From: Linanthus parryae
Lineage: Eukaryota > Streptophyta > Magnoliopsida > Ericales > Polemoniaceae
Assembly (NCBI GenBank): GCA_023055425.1
Contig: JALGPY010000003.1
Location: 76,669,491-76,733,490, forward strand
Length of the DNA stretch: 64,000 bases
Direction of reading: 5' to 3'
The position numbers and the translations under genes were made by a program. Positions 11,043-22,088 of the stretch are shown here, piece after piece. The notes beneath the pieces were generated by a model. It worked only from the letters and a program-made list of their open reading frames with translations, searched no databases and was not told where the DNA came from. Position 1 is the stretch's first letter; the number at the start of each line of letters is the position of its first letter.

Positions 11043-12710
11043 TTGGAATTCTACAAAAGGAAAATACGCAAGTTTTAGTATTTGTGAATTTTTGACTATA
11101 TTTAATAATGGCTAGTTTATTAAATATAGCTCCCACTATTTTTCTACGGATTAATAACCCTTAAGATATTAATGCGGAAAATATCCTTATATTTTCTAGT
11201 GGGCCAAGATCCATCTTTTCATCTCCTTATGAGCTTGCTTTGGCAAGTCACCCATAATTTGACTACTTTTAGGTAGGAAAAATTTCTAATTGCATCCCAT
11301 ATGCAACTCTTGGTTCAATCGGGCAAATAACTCCTTATTTATCCATTCACATGGATAATCCCAATTGATTGCCTCTAGGTTTCTTAATCAAATTAATAGC
11401 CTAGTTGTGTTCAACCTGTTATCTAAACAATTGCACATTGTTACGTGCCATCGCATTCCATCATTATGAACCAAGTCGCCATGCTTTGGCACGCACGAAC
11501 TTGATAAATAATGATGATAATGAGTGTTTAAATAACGAGAAGGCAAGAACACAATATTTAAATTTTGAGGGATTTTATATTCAACTTTAATTATTTTGTT
11601 GATCAATATCAACTAATCTATCTATTTGAGTTTGGGCACAACTCCAAATAATAGATCCGGGTTGTCTAATTATCTTATTATCCTAATTGCATGCATCATC
11701 CATACACCAACCACACAAATAATAAGACAATAAATAAACAACCACAAAACAGAAATTAAACGTGATGTGGATATGGCCTTTTCTAGACTAAGATAATTCC
11801 AAGCCAATGGAATTATCTATGAACCCTAAGCAAACACATCTCCATGCGTCTTGGTCTTTTGGTCCATCCTTCATAGTCATGTGGGATACTCCATGCTCCA
11901 TGCTCCATCTTTTGTGGCTTCTTTGGCTTTGGGCTTCTTTTCTCCAATCTTGGCTAACAATCTACTTTATCTAGCACTAGCTAATATCTATACTAAATAA
12001 AATAAATCTCACAAGTTGAGAAAAAAAATGGCACGCAGGCCATAAAACCCTAATTAATTATTACAATTAATTGATCAGCTCGCAGGCCGTAAAACCAAAC
12101 CACAAAATTAAACATCCTCATCAAACCACATCCTAAGGCCATATCCAATCACCATGCGATTTGCACATAAACAGTTAAAATCCAATTTTAACGCGCTTGG
12201 TCAATTTTAATTGATTTTAGGATTTCTAGGGTTAAAACGGTCCATGGGCCCAACAATCCAATTGCCCGGGCCCATCAAAGTGAACCATAAGGCCCTAGGG
12301 CCGGCCCGGCCCAAAACCCGCAAGCTAGGCCCGCGGGTTAGGGCCGCCCGCCCCCTTAGGGCGGCCAAGCTTGGGCGGCAAGCAAGGGGGCGGTCCTCTA
12401 GGGGGCCGAACCTCCTCATGGAGGTTGTTTCCAAAACAACCTCCTTGCTTGGAGCCCAAGTTTGGTTGTTTCCTTGTTTTGGGAGAACTCCTTCTTCCCC
12501 AAGGATGCCCAAACCCTAGATCTAAGATCCTAAAATTTCTCAAACTCACCAATTCATGCATCCAATGCAAAAATTGGATCTTGTTATGGGTAATTGTTGA
12601 CAAATTGCATCCCATGCTTGATTTGTCTTGTTTTACGCGATAAACAACAAATTAAGGTGTAAAACAACAAGAATGTAACACATAAACTACGTTTATGCTC
12701 TATGACCTGT
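11043..12710 (-). other. Copia-B 5' untranslated leader
   Basis: About 1.67 kb between primer site and gag ATG, unusually long. It has no convincing frame. Homologous leaders occur in Copia-C (23714-25267) and Copia-D (39378-40190 plus 51415-52189), with the same GC-rich block (here about 12235-12420) rich in GGCC-type self-complementary motifs. Confidence 0.8.
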
Positions 12711-12724
12711 GGCTCTGATACCAC
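12711..12724 (-). other. Primer-binding site of Copia-B
   Basis: On the minus strand GTGGTATCAGAGCC directly follows the 5' LTR end, complementary to the 3' end of initiator tRNA-Met. Confidence 0.9.
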
Positions 12725-14146
12725 TGTAGGGTTTTGATTCATGGATCGCGCAACGGAAGCATAATCAAACAAATAACCATGCAAAACCCTCCAAGGATCA
12801 CAAGTCTAGATGCATAACGATAGTAAAGGTAAGAAATCATAAACACACCTTTGGGTTCTCCTTGATGACTTCAAACGCGAATAGTGTCACGTTCTCTATA
12901 GTTGATCCACGCCTAGAGTTGATCCTAGATCTCCCAAACTCCTTGGTGCTAGCCCGGAATAAGAGGAGGGTGAAGGAATCACGCAAAACGAGACAAAAAG
13001 AGGGGCTCGGCCCTCTTTTGGCCGACGGGGTGAGGGGGGGGGGGCAAGGGTCGGGTTCGGCCCTTGTTGCTTGCTCTCTCTCTCCTTTGTTCTCTCCCAC
13101 TCTTGTTATGATCACTAATGAGCATAAGTTATGAGGAAGGAAGGAAGGAGGGTCCTTTATATAGTCCAACAACTCCTTGTTAACTACCTAAAGGACTTAT
13201 TCTAGTCCTACTAGAATTCAATTTAGTCCCTTCCTTGCAAATTAGTCCCTACTAAGTTTGCAAGGTTTTGCAAAGTGATCCTTCTAATTAATTAATCCAA
13301 TTAATTAATTCCAAATCTAGTACAACTCTATATAGCGTGTGACCCCATAGGTTCTATCTAGTTGGTAGCAACTATTTGCTAATATGGAGCGGTTTCTAGC
13401 AAAACATCCATTCTAGCCAACTAATAGAATAGTCATCTAGACAACCTTGTACAAGTAATTGTCTCATCCCTTTGCCTCCATATCCGGATTGGACACGAGA
13501 CATAAAAGTCACACTCGTATATCCAATCCCTAGTTTCTCGATCCATGGAATAGCCTTATTCGTGCAAATAACATCAATATCCTATATTGATTTATTTGAG
13601 TCTGGCCAGACATTCCATAAGCACTATCCTTCGAGTGGCCTAGGATATTTGCTCCCGTTATGTGGGAGGGGAAAATCCTCTCTACGTCCACTACGATCTC
13701 TAAGCTTGCTTCTCATTGTATCCAGTACACGCCTTTATAACTACCCAGTCACGGTGTAGCGTTTAACGCTACCAAGATCACAATGATCCACAACTAGAAT
13801 ATCTAGTGACTTCAAGTCTAAGGATGACAATACCATTGCACCGCGAGAAGCACTTGTGACTCAACATAACATGTATGTAGCCTTCTCGGTGATGGGTCAA
13901 TCCAGTGCAACATTCCGTAATGCACACCTATGTGTTGGATCGTGATATCTCCATATCAATCCAACCCCATACTAGTCTATGAATGATTGTCCCATTTAAT
14001 CATTATACTTGACTAGGGATATTTAAGATAAACAACACAATTGTAAATCTAAGGACTTCATTATATTAAATATCCAATAAATGAATTTTCTAGCCATATA
14101 CAAATTCATACTAAACTAGATTGCCTCTAGGGCATCTATTCCAACA
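12725..14146 (-). repeat. 5' LTR of Copia-B with TATA box
   Basis: Element-orientation start TGTTGGAATAGATGCC and end ACCCTACA. A strong TATA box (CTATATAAAGG, plus about 13154-13165) marks the transcription start region. The G tract here has 11 G. Confidence 0.93.
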
Positions 14147-14223
14147 TTATTTTCATGATATATGTGATGTTATTGATGAGTTATTTGATTAATACGTTAG
14201 TCACATCAACACTTTATGTTATC

Positions 14224-14258
14224 ATTTAATTTAATTTAATTTAATTTAATTTAATTTA
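14224..14258. repeat. (TTTAA)n microsatellite
   Basis: About seven tandem TTTAA units in the right half of the hAT-like element. Confidence 0.9.
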
Positions 14259-14428
14259 TATGATATTTTTTTATTAAAATACATATAACAATATTGATAT
14301 ATGTAATATAGTAAAAAAGTGCGGTACATTAGGAACGGATCGACGTTCCTCCCAGTCCCGGATCGTTCCATTCCACAAGAGAAAAACAGAACGGCCACCG
14401 GAACGGAATTCACAACTATGGTCTGAAT

Positions 14429-17175
14429 GCCCTGAAAATCCTAGATTTCAATCCAAACCTGGTCCATCACTGAAATAGGATCCTCCTTCATTGTCTCTTG
14501 ATGCTTCATCGCTCCAGATTGGCAATTATTCTCAAGGGCTTCCTTGATAAGACTCTTGAAAAGACTCAATATACATCTCCGTGTGCCACCACATGTAACG
14601 ATTCTTGGTATTTTGACTCAAGATGTTGCAATCTTATGACATCTAATCCTGAGATATTTTGTTCTCAACGTAATAGTTATATTACTCCAATTATTCATAG
14701 TGCTGATGGTTCTCGTATGCGCTCTACTCATACTGGGGTTATCTCATAATATATATCTAGTTGCATATCTTGCTCTCAATATTGTATCTCTTGTTTACTT
14801 GGTTTGGATGTTATCTTTTCCTCAAGTGGATGTCGTGTGCAAGATCTTCACACATGAAAGACACTTGGTGTTGTCCGTAAAGTTGGACGATTATTCCAAC
14901 TCACAAGTCTCACTTTTCCGTCAAATTCTCCAGTTGTTGCTGCCACATCTACGGTATCATTGTCTCTTCACTTGTGGCATTCTTGATTGGGTCATGCTTC
15001 TATTGGTCGTGTTCTTTCTCTTGTCTCTAGTGGTAAATTAGGCACAGTCGACGATGAGGATATTGACTATGCGCCTCATTAGTTAGCAACATGCGTTACC
15101 TTTTCCACATAGTGACATCTTCCTCAACTCCTTTTGACCTGGTTCATTCGCATGTTTAGGGGCCTTCCCCTCATGCCACAATGGGTGGATCAATGTACTA
15201 TGTTATTTTTGTGGATGATGTTACTCGATATACCTGGATATTTTTAACGACGAATCATTCTGAGTTACCTCAAATCTACTTTGAATTCGGAGCTATGGTC
15301 CAAACATTCTTCTCATGTTCGGTCAAAGTTTTTCGGTCTAATCATGCAATGGAGTAAAATTCTTCCGAGTTCTTGACTACTATTCAAAATCATGGGAATC
15401 TTCTCCACAAATCTTGTCCTGACACATCTTATTAGAATTGTCGTGAAGAAAGCAACCATATTCTTGATACGACTCAAGCTCGCCTATTTTCTTCTTCATG
15501 CCCAAAACGCTTTCGGGGGTTAGCTGCTTTAACTGCTGTGTATAATATTAATTAAGTTCCTACACATGTTCTTAAAAGCATGAATCCGTATGAAAATTTA
15601 TATGGTATGTCCCATGATGATTATTCTCTTCGAATCTTTGAAGTGTATGTTTTTTCTTCTTCAGCCTCTCAAACATAATAAGTTGGAACCCCGATAAAGA
15701 ATGTGTTGTTTTCATGGATATGGTATTGAAAATAAAGGATATCGATGTTGGGATCCCGTTTTGAAGTGTCTTCGAGTCTCTCGCCGCGTGGTCCTTATGG
15801 AACATGATATGTGCTCTGCAGTTTCGTCCTTTGATGCTTCCACCACTATTGACCATCCCCTTCTTGCAAATCCGTCCTTCAATCCATTCTTCAACGAGTA
15901 TTTAGTTGTCACTTTAGTCCGATGCAAACTCCTTAAAATTTTTTGGTTAATGAGGTTTTTTCCCTTCTCTTGCTCAAGTTACACATGGTGCGGTTCCTGT
16001 TTTGCCTTGTCCTGCTAGTGTTTGCTCCGGCTCCACACGTTATATGCCGTTCTCCTGCTCTAGTTACACACAGTCCGGTTTCTCTTTGGCCTTCTCCTGT
16101 TACTCTTCTAGCTCAACCTCCTTTTGTTCCATTTTCAATTTCTAATCCTACATATGATTCCTCTTCAGATTTTGAGAGTGACACGGATGTGTCGACTTCT
16201 ACTACAGTTCGTCGGTCCACTAGAGGACATAAACAATCTGTTTGACTTCAAGATTACATCACTTCTTCTATTGTTCAGCATGATGAACCAAAATTTTATT
16301 GGGAAGCTAGATATGACCCAATGGGGATAAAAGCAATGCAAGATGAGTTGGATGCTCTTTCACGAACTCGTACTTTGGACTTAGTCTCCTTACCTTCTGG
16401 TAAGACTGCAATAGGGTGCAGATGGGTGTATAAGATCAAGACTAGATCTTATGGTTCCATTGAGAGATATAAGGCTCCTATGGTGGCTAGAGGTTTCACA
16501 CATGAGTATGGTATTGACTAGAGGAGACTTTTGCTCCAGTTTGAATCGACTTACCTCTGTTCACACTTTGATTGTTTTAGCTGCAATCTGGCGGTGGACC
16601 TTGTTCCATATGAATGTTAATAATGCATTTCTCAACGGTGATCTTACAGAGAAGGTTTATATGAAGCCTCCCCTAGGTATCGTTAACCATGGCTCATAGG
16701 TATGTCTCCTATGGCGCACATTATATGGTCTGAAACAAGCCCCTCAGGCTTGGTTTTATATGTTCAGCTCTACAATGCTTCAGCTTGGATTCTCTTCTAT
16801 TTCTTATGACTCAGTTCTTTTTATTTGTCACACGGGTCGTGAATTATTCTCTTGTTGATATATGTTGATGATATGATCATTACCGAGGATGATCTCATTG
16901 ATATTTGTGAGCTAAAGAAGTCCTTGTACAACCATTTTGAGATGAATGAATTGGGGCCTCTGAGTTATTTATTGGGTCTCGAGGTTACTTTTGATGCTGA
17001 CGGTTTCTCTTTATCTTAGACCAAGTATGCTCATGATATTATTACTTGTGCAGGACTGAACGATCCAAAGGTTGCCTCCACACCATTGGAGCCCACCCTG
17101 AAGCTGACTCCCTTAGAGGGTGAACCTTTCTCTGATCCTACTTGATACAGACAAATTTTCGGTAGTCTGGTTTAG
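14429..17175 (+). pseudogene. Copia-A pol remnant: protease, integrase, reverse transcriptase
   Basis: The collinear motifs lie in several frames. WYFDSRCCNLMTS (about 14600-14640) is a decayed protease site with DSG changed to DSR. An LWHS/RLGH-like pre-integrase region follows near 14990. The integrase core around 15140-15600 contains MGGSMYYVIFVDDVTRYTWIF, with the DHG-type aspartate replaced. Reverse transcriptase follows from 16250: GCRWVYKIKT, KAPMVARGF, MNVNNAFLNGDL, YGLKQAPQAW, YVDDMI at about 16860 and YLLGLEV. It ends at YRQ.IFGSLV (17155-17175), where foreign sequence begins. Many stops make it non-functional. Confidence 0.85.
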
Positions 17176-19660
17176 CTCGCAGTTGACACGATCTCCGCAA
17201 GTGTACGGTTATCGTTCTAGTAATAAAGTGAAAGATAGGGTTGTCGAATCCCAGAAGACTTGTCGTGAACTAATCAGGACGATTAACTTTATGCGGGCAA
17301 GCAGTTTGAGTTTGTTTTACTAAGATAAGAACGTAAATAACGAACTAATTATGAGAATTGCGATTAATATGAGAGACGAGTATCAGGATTCCTCTAGGAT
17401 CACTAGGTGAATACCGTTTACGAATTATGTTTTGAAACACTGACAATGTTTTATTTTACCAAACGAGCAATAATACTATCCGAGTTACCAAGCTGGCTTT
17501 CTATGCCTCGGTCAAATTACAACCGAGTTACCAAGTTCTAATTAGCCCGAAGACATATAATGACGTATAATTCTACTCAAAGTTCACAGTCAACGGTTGA
17601 TTTCTCTAACCTGCGACTACGTGCTTAACTCACTTATCAAGGTAATTCGTTGCTTTCACTAACGTATTACCTATAATCTTCATATTGGTGGCCAAACAAT
17701 ACAAAGATAAATTAAGAGCGAGAATTAAACATAGCAAAAACATTCATCATCTATTAAGTTCAATCAAACATGAATCAAACTCATAATTCGCCAAACACGG
17801 CTTCAAACCCTAGCTACCGTTTGAGAAATCCCAATACAAAGTGTTTAGCTACTACGAATCATGATTACAAATACAATGCTTTTCATAATCGTAGACAAAA
17901 ATAAATAAGAGAAGGGAAGAGAATTCAAACGATGAATCTCCGCGCTCCAAACAGTACTGAGCTCCAAATAGTGCTTCGCGTTCGTTTCCAACGTCCTCTG
18001 ACCCGTTCTTACCCGTCCTCCCCCTTGTCTATCACGTTGTAGGGATTTTTTGTATGTTTCCTAAACAAGTTATAACAAGTTTTAATATTGCACAAAAGCC
18101 CCAACTTTAATTCTGAATTTTTATCCGCGTGGAAACTTCTCTTCGCACGAAGGAATCGTGCTCTTCGCACGAAGAGCTTCGTATATAGATACTGCGACTG
18201 ATTTCACGAAGAGACTTTGGAACAATTCTCTGATTTTGGCCAAGGACCGATGTTCGCACGAAGAGATAATCTCTTTGTACGAACACCCCTGGACATCTGA
18301 TTCTGCGCTCTTCTTCCTCTCTTCTTTCTCCGCTTCTTCTTCTTCTTCTTCGATCATGTACTGCGCTGCTCCTCTTGCTGGGTTTCTGCTGGATACTGAT
18401 CGGGTTAATGGGTGTTGAAGGTCGATATTGACCTGGGTTTGTTGATCATGGCTGAAGCTGTGATTTGCGTCGGCACTTGGGAGGTTTCTGGTCTGTTTTG
18501 GTCGTGGTTGATTGGAGGTTTTGATTGTTGGCTAATAGGTGGTGAATGGAGTTAATTGGAAGTTAATTACATTGTTGGGTTGATGGTGTAAAGTGTTCGG
18601 TGATTTGTAGGAGGCTGCGGTATTAGTAATTCAGTGGCTGCGGTGAAGGTGAAGGAAGGCTGGTGATTGAGGTGGTTACAGTTAAGGTCTCTTTGGTCTA
18701 GGTAGTTGAATTGATGGTGTAGGTTGTAGGTGGTGGAGCTGAGTTAGCAGCAGGTGGTTGCGGAAGATCAGGGGTATTGTAAATTTGTTGGTGAAGTTCT
18801 GGTGGTCGGAGGTTGTATGCAGGTAGTTTGTGGGTGTTTGCAGGTGGATTTGAAGATGGTATTGAGGTCAGGTCTGGTGAATTGGAGTAATGGGTTTATT
18901 GAGGTAGGTTGCTGCTAGTGAATTAGGTGGTTACGGGTTGATAAATTGATGTATTGCAGGGAGTTGTTTTCATGGATTGGGTCTGATGGTGGTGAAGTAG
19001 GAAGGACTGTAAATATGGTAGAAATGGTGTAATGGAGGTACTGTGTGGTGGAGGTTCAGGTGATAGACAGTGGTGCCAGAGATACTGAATTGTAGTTAAT
19101 TGGTGAAGGTGTTTTAGTTCAGTTTCAGTTAATGCACTTAGTTTGGTTGGAGTATTAGTTGCAGGTCTGGTATGGGGTTTAGGGTGAAGTTAGGTAGCTT
19201 GAGTCTGGGTTACTTGTTATTGTAAATGGTGGTTTAAGCTGATGATGTGTTAGGTTGTAGATGTATAGGCAGTGGTGAATTTAGTTGGGTTGAAGGTGGA
19301 GAATGGTCATGGCTAAAGTAAGATTTGGTTGATGGAGGATGAAGGTTATGGTGGCTGTATATGTGCAGGTTTTAGGTGCTGGTAATTTGTTAACAGTGAG
19401 ATAGGAGGTCTGACGGTTAATTGCATCAGTGGTGTAATGGTGGAGTTAGTTATAGTAGTTAAATTGGAGATGAGTGGCAGGTTGTTAAGTGTTTGAAGTA
19501 GAAGATGGAGATGGCTGTTAGGAGCTGCTGAGTGCAGATTGTAAAATGGGGAAATTCAAGTGGTTAGTTAGGTTGCTATGGAGGATGGTGGACATGGTTA
19601 TGGGGGTGATTGAAGGCTGTGATGTTAATGGCTATTGGTGTTATTTGGTTTCAAATTATC
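17176..19660. mobile_element. Noncoding retrotransposon segment, Athila-like 3' region or LTR
   Basis: Starts abruptly inside Copia-A reverse transcriptase with 'tgacacgatctccgcaagtg', an LTR/UTR type common in plant Gypsy elements, and shares landmarks with 640-1160. At 18135-18290 there is a cluster of imperfect palindromes of the form (G/T)TTCGCACGAA. Then comes a CT-rich stretch and a strongly G/T-rich, C-poor tract (18420-19660) without genes. The same succession (palindromes, CT-rich, G/T-rich) occurs in the Athila element at 61.6-63.0 kb. No gag or pol remains here. Confidence 0.5.
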
Positions 19661-19845
19661 AACAATAGTAGTTAAAAGAACTAAAAATACAACAATACAT
19701 ATACGCAACCCAACTTGAATGATACTTGTTTATTACAAATGGGTTTAAATGGGTTGCTCCAAATAATACTTATTTATTAAATAGACAAGACCCAACCCAT
19801 ATATAATGTGGTTAAAATGTTAAATGGTTTAAATGGGTTGCATGC

Positions 19846-19978
19846 ATCTGTAACTGCAGTCCCTTTGGCTTCAAAGATGCATGCCAATTCAAGTGTGATT
19901 ATGGTCCTCTCACCTCTCTCATTAATGATACTTTAATCCAGCAATTGGAATGTTACGAGGGATCAACACTATAAAATA
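19846..19978 (+). pseudogene. Orphan Cys-rich open segment, possible captured exon
   Basis: One frame is open to a TAA and reads a Cys-rich stretch: C-x-C-x-C, PFGFKDACQFKC, then a DYGPLTSLIND-like tail. There is no ATG, and I do not recognise the family. It lies between transposon sequences and within reach of a CACTA end at 21797, so a captured gene fragment is one possibility. A chance frame cannot be excluded at this length. Confidence 0.3.
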
Positions 19979-20056
19979 CCCTACCTCAGTTCTCTTTTGC
20001 CACAAATCCACACCCAATTACATTGTCTTTCACCCTCAACCGTTGATGTGAGGTAA

Positions 20057-20245
20057 ATTTCCACCACTTTCAAGAAACTAGGGAAGCTTAGTTTTGTTAC
20101 GAAAGCCCCTGATAACAAAGTGAAAAGAAAGACAAGAAAATGCAAAAGCACAAAGAAGACTCAAGCTGGTGGAAAGAGTAAAGGGAAGGTTCAGAAAAGG
20201 GTTGCACGAGTTGAAACAGCCATGATTCTAGTTTATGATTCATGA
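20057..20245 (+). pseudogene. Short Lys-rich open segment preceded by a TATA-like box
   Basis: Sixty-two open codons without an ATG at the start encode a very basic peptide (K/R/T rich, e.g. VKRKTRKCKSTKKTQ), ending TGA at 20243-20245. A TATA-like CTATAAAATACCC lies at about 19971-19983, and a possible donor GAG|GTAAAT at about 20051. The product is not recognised. It could be part of a broken gene with the Cys-rich segment just upstream. Confidence 0.25.
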
Positions 20246-20410
20246 CCTTAGCAGTGCTCCCTCCTGTGGAAGACATTTCTATATCCTCTAATGTTATTTT
20301 GGCCCTGTCTGCTCCTGATGTTTACACAATGTTTTCAGTTCTTCAATTTTGCTTAGTTGTTTTTTTATTGTTTTTTTATGTAATTTCCATATGAGGTAGT
20401 ATTGAAAGGG

Positions 20411-20492
<82 letters not shown>

Positions 20493-20592
20493 GTACATAC
20501 ACACATACGTACATACATACATTCATACATACATACATACATACATACATACATACATACATACATACATACATACATACATACACACATAT
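20411..20592. repeat. Compound microsatellite (TA)n (CA)n (CATA)n
   Basis: About 24 TA units, then about 15 CA units, then CATA/CGTA units to about 20592. Long frames across it on both strands encode only Tyr-Ile, Thr-His or Cys-Val-Tyr repeats and are not genes. Confidence 0.97.
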
Positions 20593-20944
20593 ATTAACAT
20601 GCTCTTTTGTATTTAAACACCCCTTTTGTTTATTGAACTTTAACATCTATTTCTTTTGTATTTCAGTTGTTCTTTATATATGAACGGACTCGAAAGTCGG
20701 CAATTATCGAAAAAAAAAAAATACAAAACCAATCACTCATCAACCAACTACAGTAGGCAAACAACAACTACATTACCAATAGAATTGAACAATGGATTAC
20801 CAATTTCAAGCAATTTCCACTAGAATTGAACAATATATTACCAATTTAAAGAAATTTCAACATAACTGAAATCGCTAAACAATAGATTACTAATAGAATT
20901 AAACCAAATCAATAGATTTCTGTTGATTAATGAAGCTCCCAAAA

Positions 20945-21013
20945 GAAGGTTACATGAAGCCCTAATTCTGGAACAACTGTTGTTCCAGAATTACGGCTTC
21001 ATGTAACCCTCGT
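20945..21013. repeat. Long inverted repeat (hairpin), arms about 32 bp
   Basis: GGTTACATGAAGCC...TTCTGGAACAA is followed after a 2-4-base spacer by its reverse complement TTGTTCCAGAA...GGCTTCATGTAACC with one internal mismatch. RNA or single-stranded DNA from here would form a near-perfect stem. No gene overlaps. Confidence 0.85.
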
Positions 21014-21189
21014 TATGGAGATTCAATTATCAACATAAATTAACCATCCCCATCAACGAACCCGGACTAGAATAAAAATGAAAATCAATTGAAACATGAA
21101 CATATAGTGAGGTTTACGATTGAGCTTACATGATTTCGACATAAGGGTCGAAGATGGTGTGCGTTTGATGGAGAAGGGTCGAAGATGGC

Positions 21190-21399
21190 GATTCAGGTTT
21201 CGTGTGGAATCTGGGTGGACTTCTCCACCATGTTCTCTCCATTCTCTCTTCTCTTCTCTTCTCTTATCTCTCTGTTCTCTCTTCTCTAACTATGGGGATT
21301 CAGCTTTCTTGTGGCTTTTGGGTGGACCTCTTCACCATTTTCTCTCCATTCTCTCTTATCTTCTCTTCTCTTTTCTTGTTCTCTCTACTCTAACGACAT
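21190..21399. repeat. Two-copy tandem duplication, unit about 105 bp
   Basis: GATTCAG...GGGTGGAC..CTCCACCAT..TCTCTCCATTCTCTCTT occurs at 21190-21296 and again at 21297-21399, followed each time by CT-rich sequence. No motif suggests a protein. Confidence 0.75.
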
Positions 21400-21797
21400 G
21401 AAGGGTTTCATTTCCCAGACCTAGGGTTTCTTTATCTTCTGGGGCGGGCTATCCAAATTTTCGCCCCAAAATTTGGTGGACAAATCAAAGAATTTGGCAC
21501 CGGTGAAAATGAACATATACAGCGATATATATCGTCGTATAAAATATTAACTAACGACGTTAACAAGATCTCTCCGTTTATCATAAAAGTATTTACGGAG
21601 ATATAATTTCTCGTCGTTTTAGTTATAATTATTGCCGTTTATAATAATTTATATACGGGGCCATTTTTTTTATCGCCGTATAAGACAATTTTGAACGAGA
21701 ATTCTAAATATCACCGTTTCTCAAACAATAAACGGCGATATATACTCTTGACGCGCAAATTTTAGTATTTCCATTTTTGTGTTCAGTTCTAGTAGTG
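21400..21797. mobile_element. CACTA-type transposon terminus (one end only)
   Basis: The sequence ends TTCTAGTAGTG at 21797, the inverse of the CACTACTAGAA terminus of En/Spm-type elements. The preceding 300 bp hold many short subterminal-like repeats (cgtcgtata, cgccgtata, gccgttta). The 3 bases after it (CAC) would be the target duplication. I did not find the opposite end, so the extent to the left is unknown. It may include the gene-like segments at 19.85-20.25 kb. Confidence 0.45.
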
Positions 21798-22088
21798 CAC
21801 ATAACTTCCATGTAGTCTTCTCATGGCGGGTAAATCCAGTATGCTATTACTCCTAATGCATACACATGTGTTAGACTTGGTATCTCCAAATCAATCTACC
21901 TACATTCTAGTCTCAATGCATAGTGATCGTCCTATTAACCATTATACTTGACCATGGATAGTTTAAGATAACAACAATTCCTATCTAAGGACTTTATTAT
22001 ATTAATATCTCCATATCTAATAAAATGAATAGTTTAGCCAAAACAATGTTCATATTAAAATATGTTGCCTCTAGGAAATACACCAACA
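21798..22088 (-). mobile_element. Truncated LTR of the Copia-B/C/D family
   Basis: The segment from 'aatccagtatgctattactcctaatgc' to 'gcctctaggaaatacaccaaca' matches the promoter-distal part of the LTRs of Copia-B and the solo LTR at 45909-47337 in minus orientation. Its left part is missing at the CACTA-type end. Confidence 0.65.

Larger units (their letters stand above)
5650..14146 (-). mobile_element. Copia-B: complete, very young Copia retrotransposon
   Basis: An 8.5-kb element in minus orientation flanked by a perfect TTATT duplication (5645-5649 and 14147-14151). The two 1.42-1.43-kb LTRs differ, as far as I can see by eye, by two substitutions and the length of one G tract. Primer site, long leader, gag-protease-integrase, reverse transcriptase, RNase H and polypurine tract are all in the right order. 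Two single-base deletions split the polyprotein into three frames, so this copy cannot make an intact polyprotein unless they are sequence errors. Confidence 0.93.
5129..14420. mobile_element. hAT-like non-autonomous DNA transposon, itself interrupted by Copia-B
   Basis: The left end CATAGGTGTTAATTCCGTTC (5129-5148) and the reverse complement of the right end (14401-14420) match at 18 of 20 positions. They are flanked by a perfect 8-bp duplication, GTCTGAAT (5121-5128 and 14421-14428). Eight-bp duplications and this style of terminal repeat point to the hAT superfamily. Without Copia-B the element is about 790 bp. It has no transposase frame, so it depended on another element. Subterminal sequence is rich in 'ccgttc/gaacgg' motifs on both sides. 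The gene it entered is the gag of Copia-A. Confidence 0.8.

Noticed and set aside
18121..18418. 78- and 86-codon frames on opposite strands
   Set aside because: They cover the palindrome cluster and a CT-rich repeat, and the Glu/Lys or Ser repeats are composition effects.
20365..20683. 93-codon frames on both strands
   Set aside because: They are translations of the TA/CA/CATA microsatellite and encode only dipeptide or tetrapeptide-like repeats.
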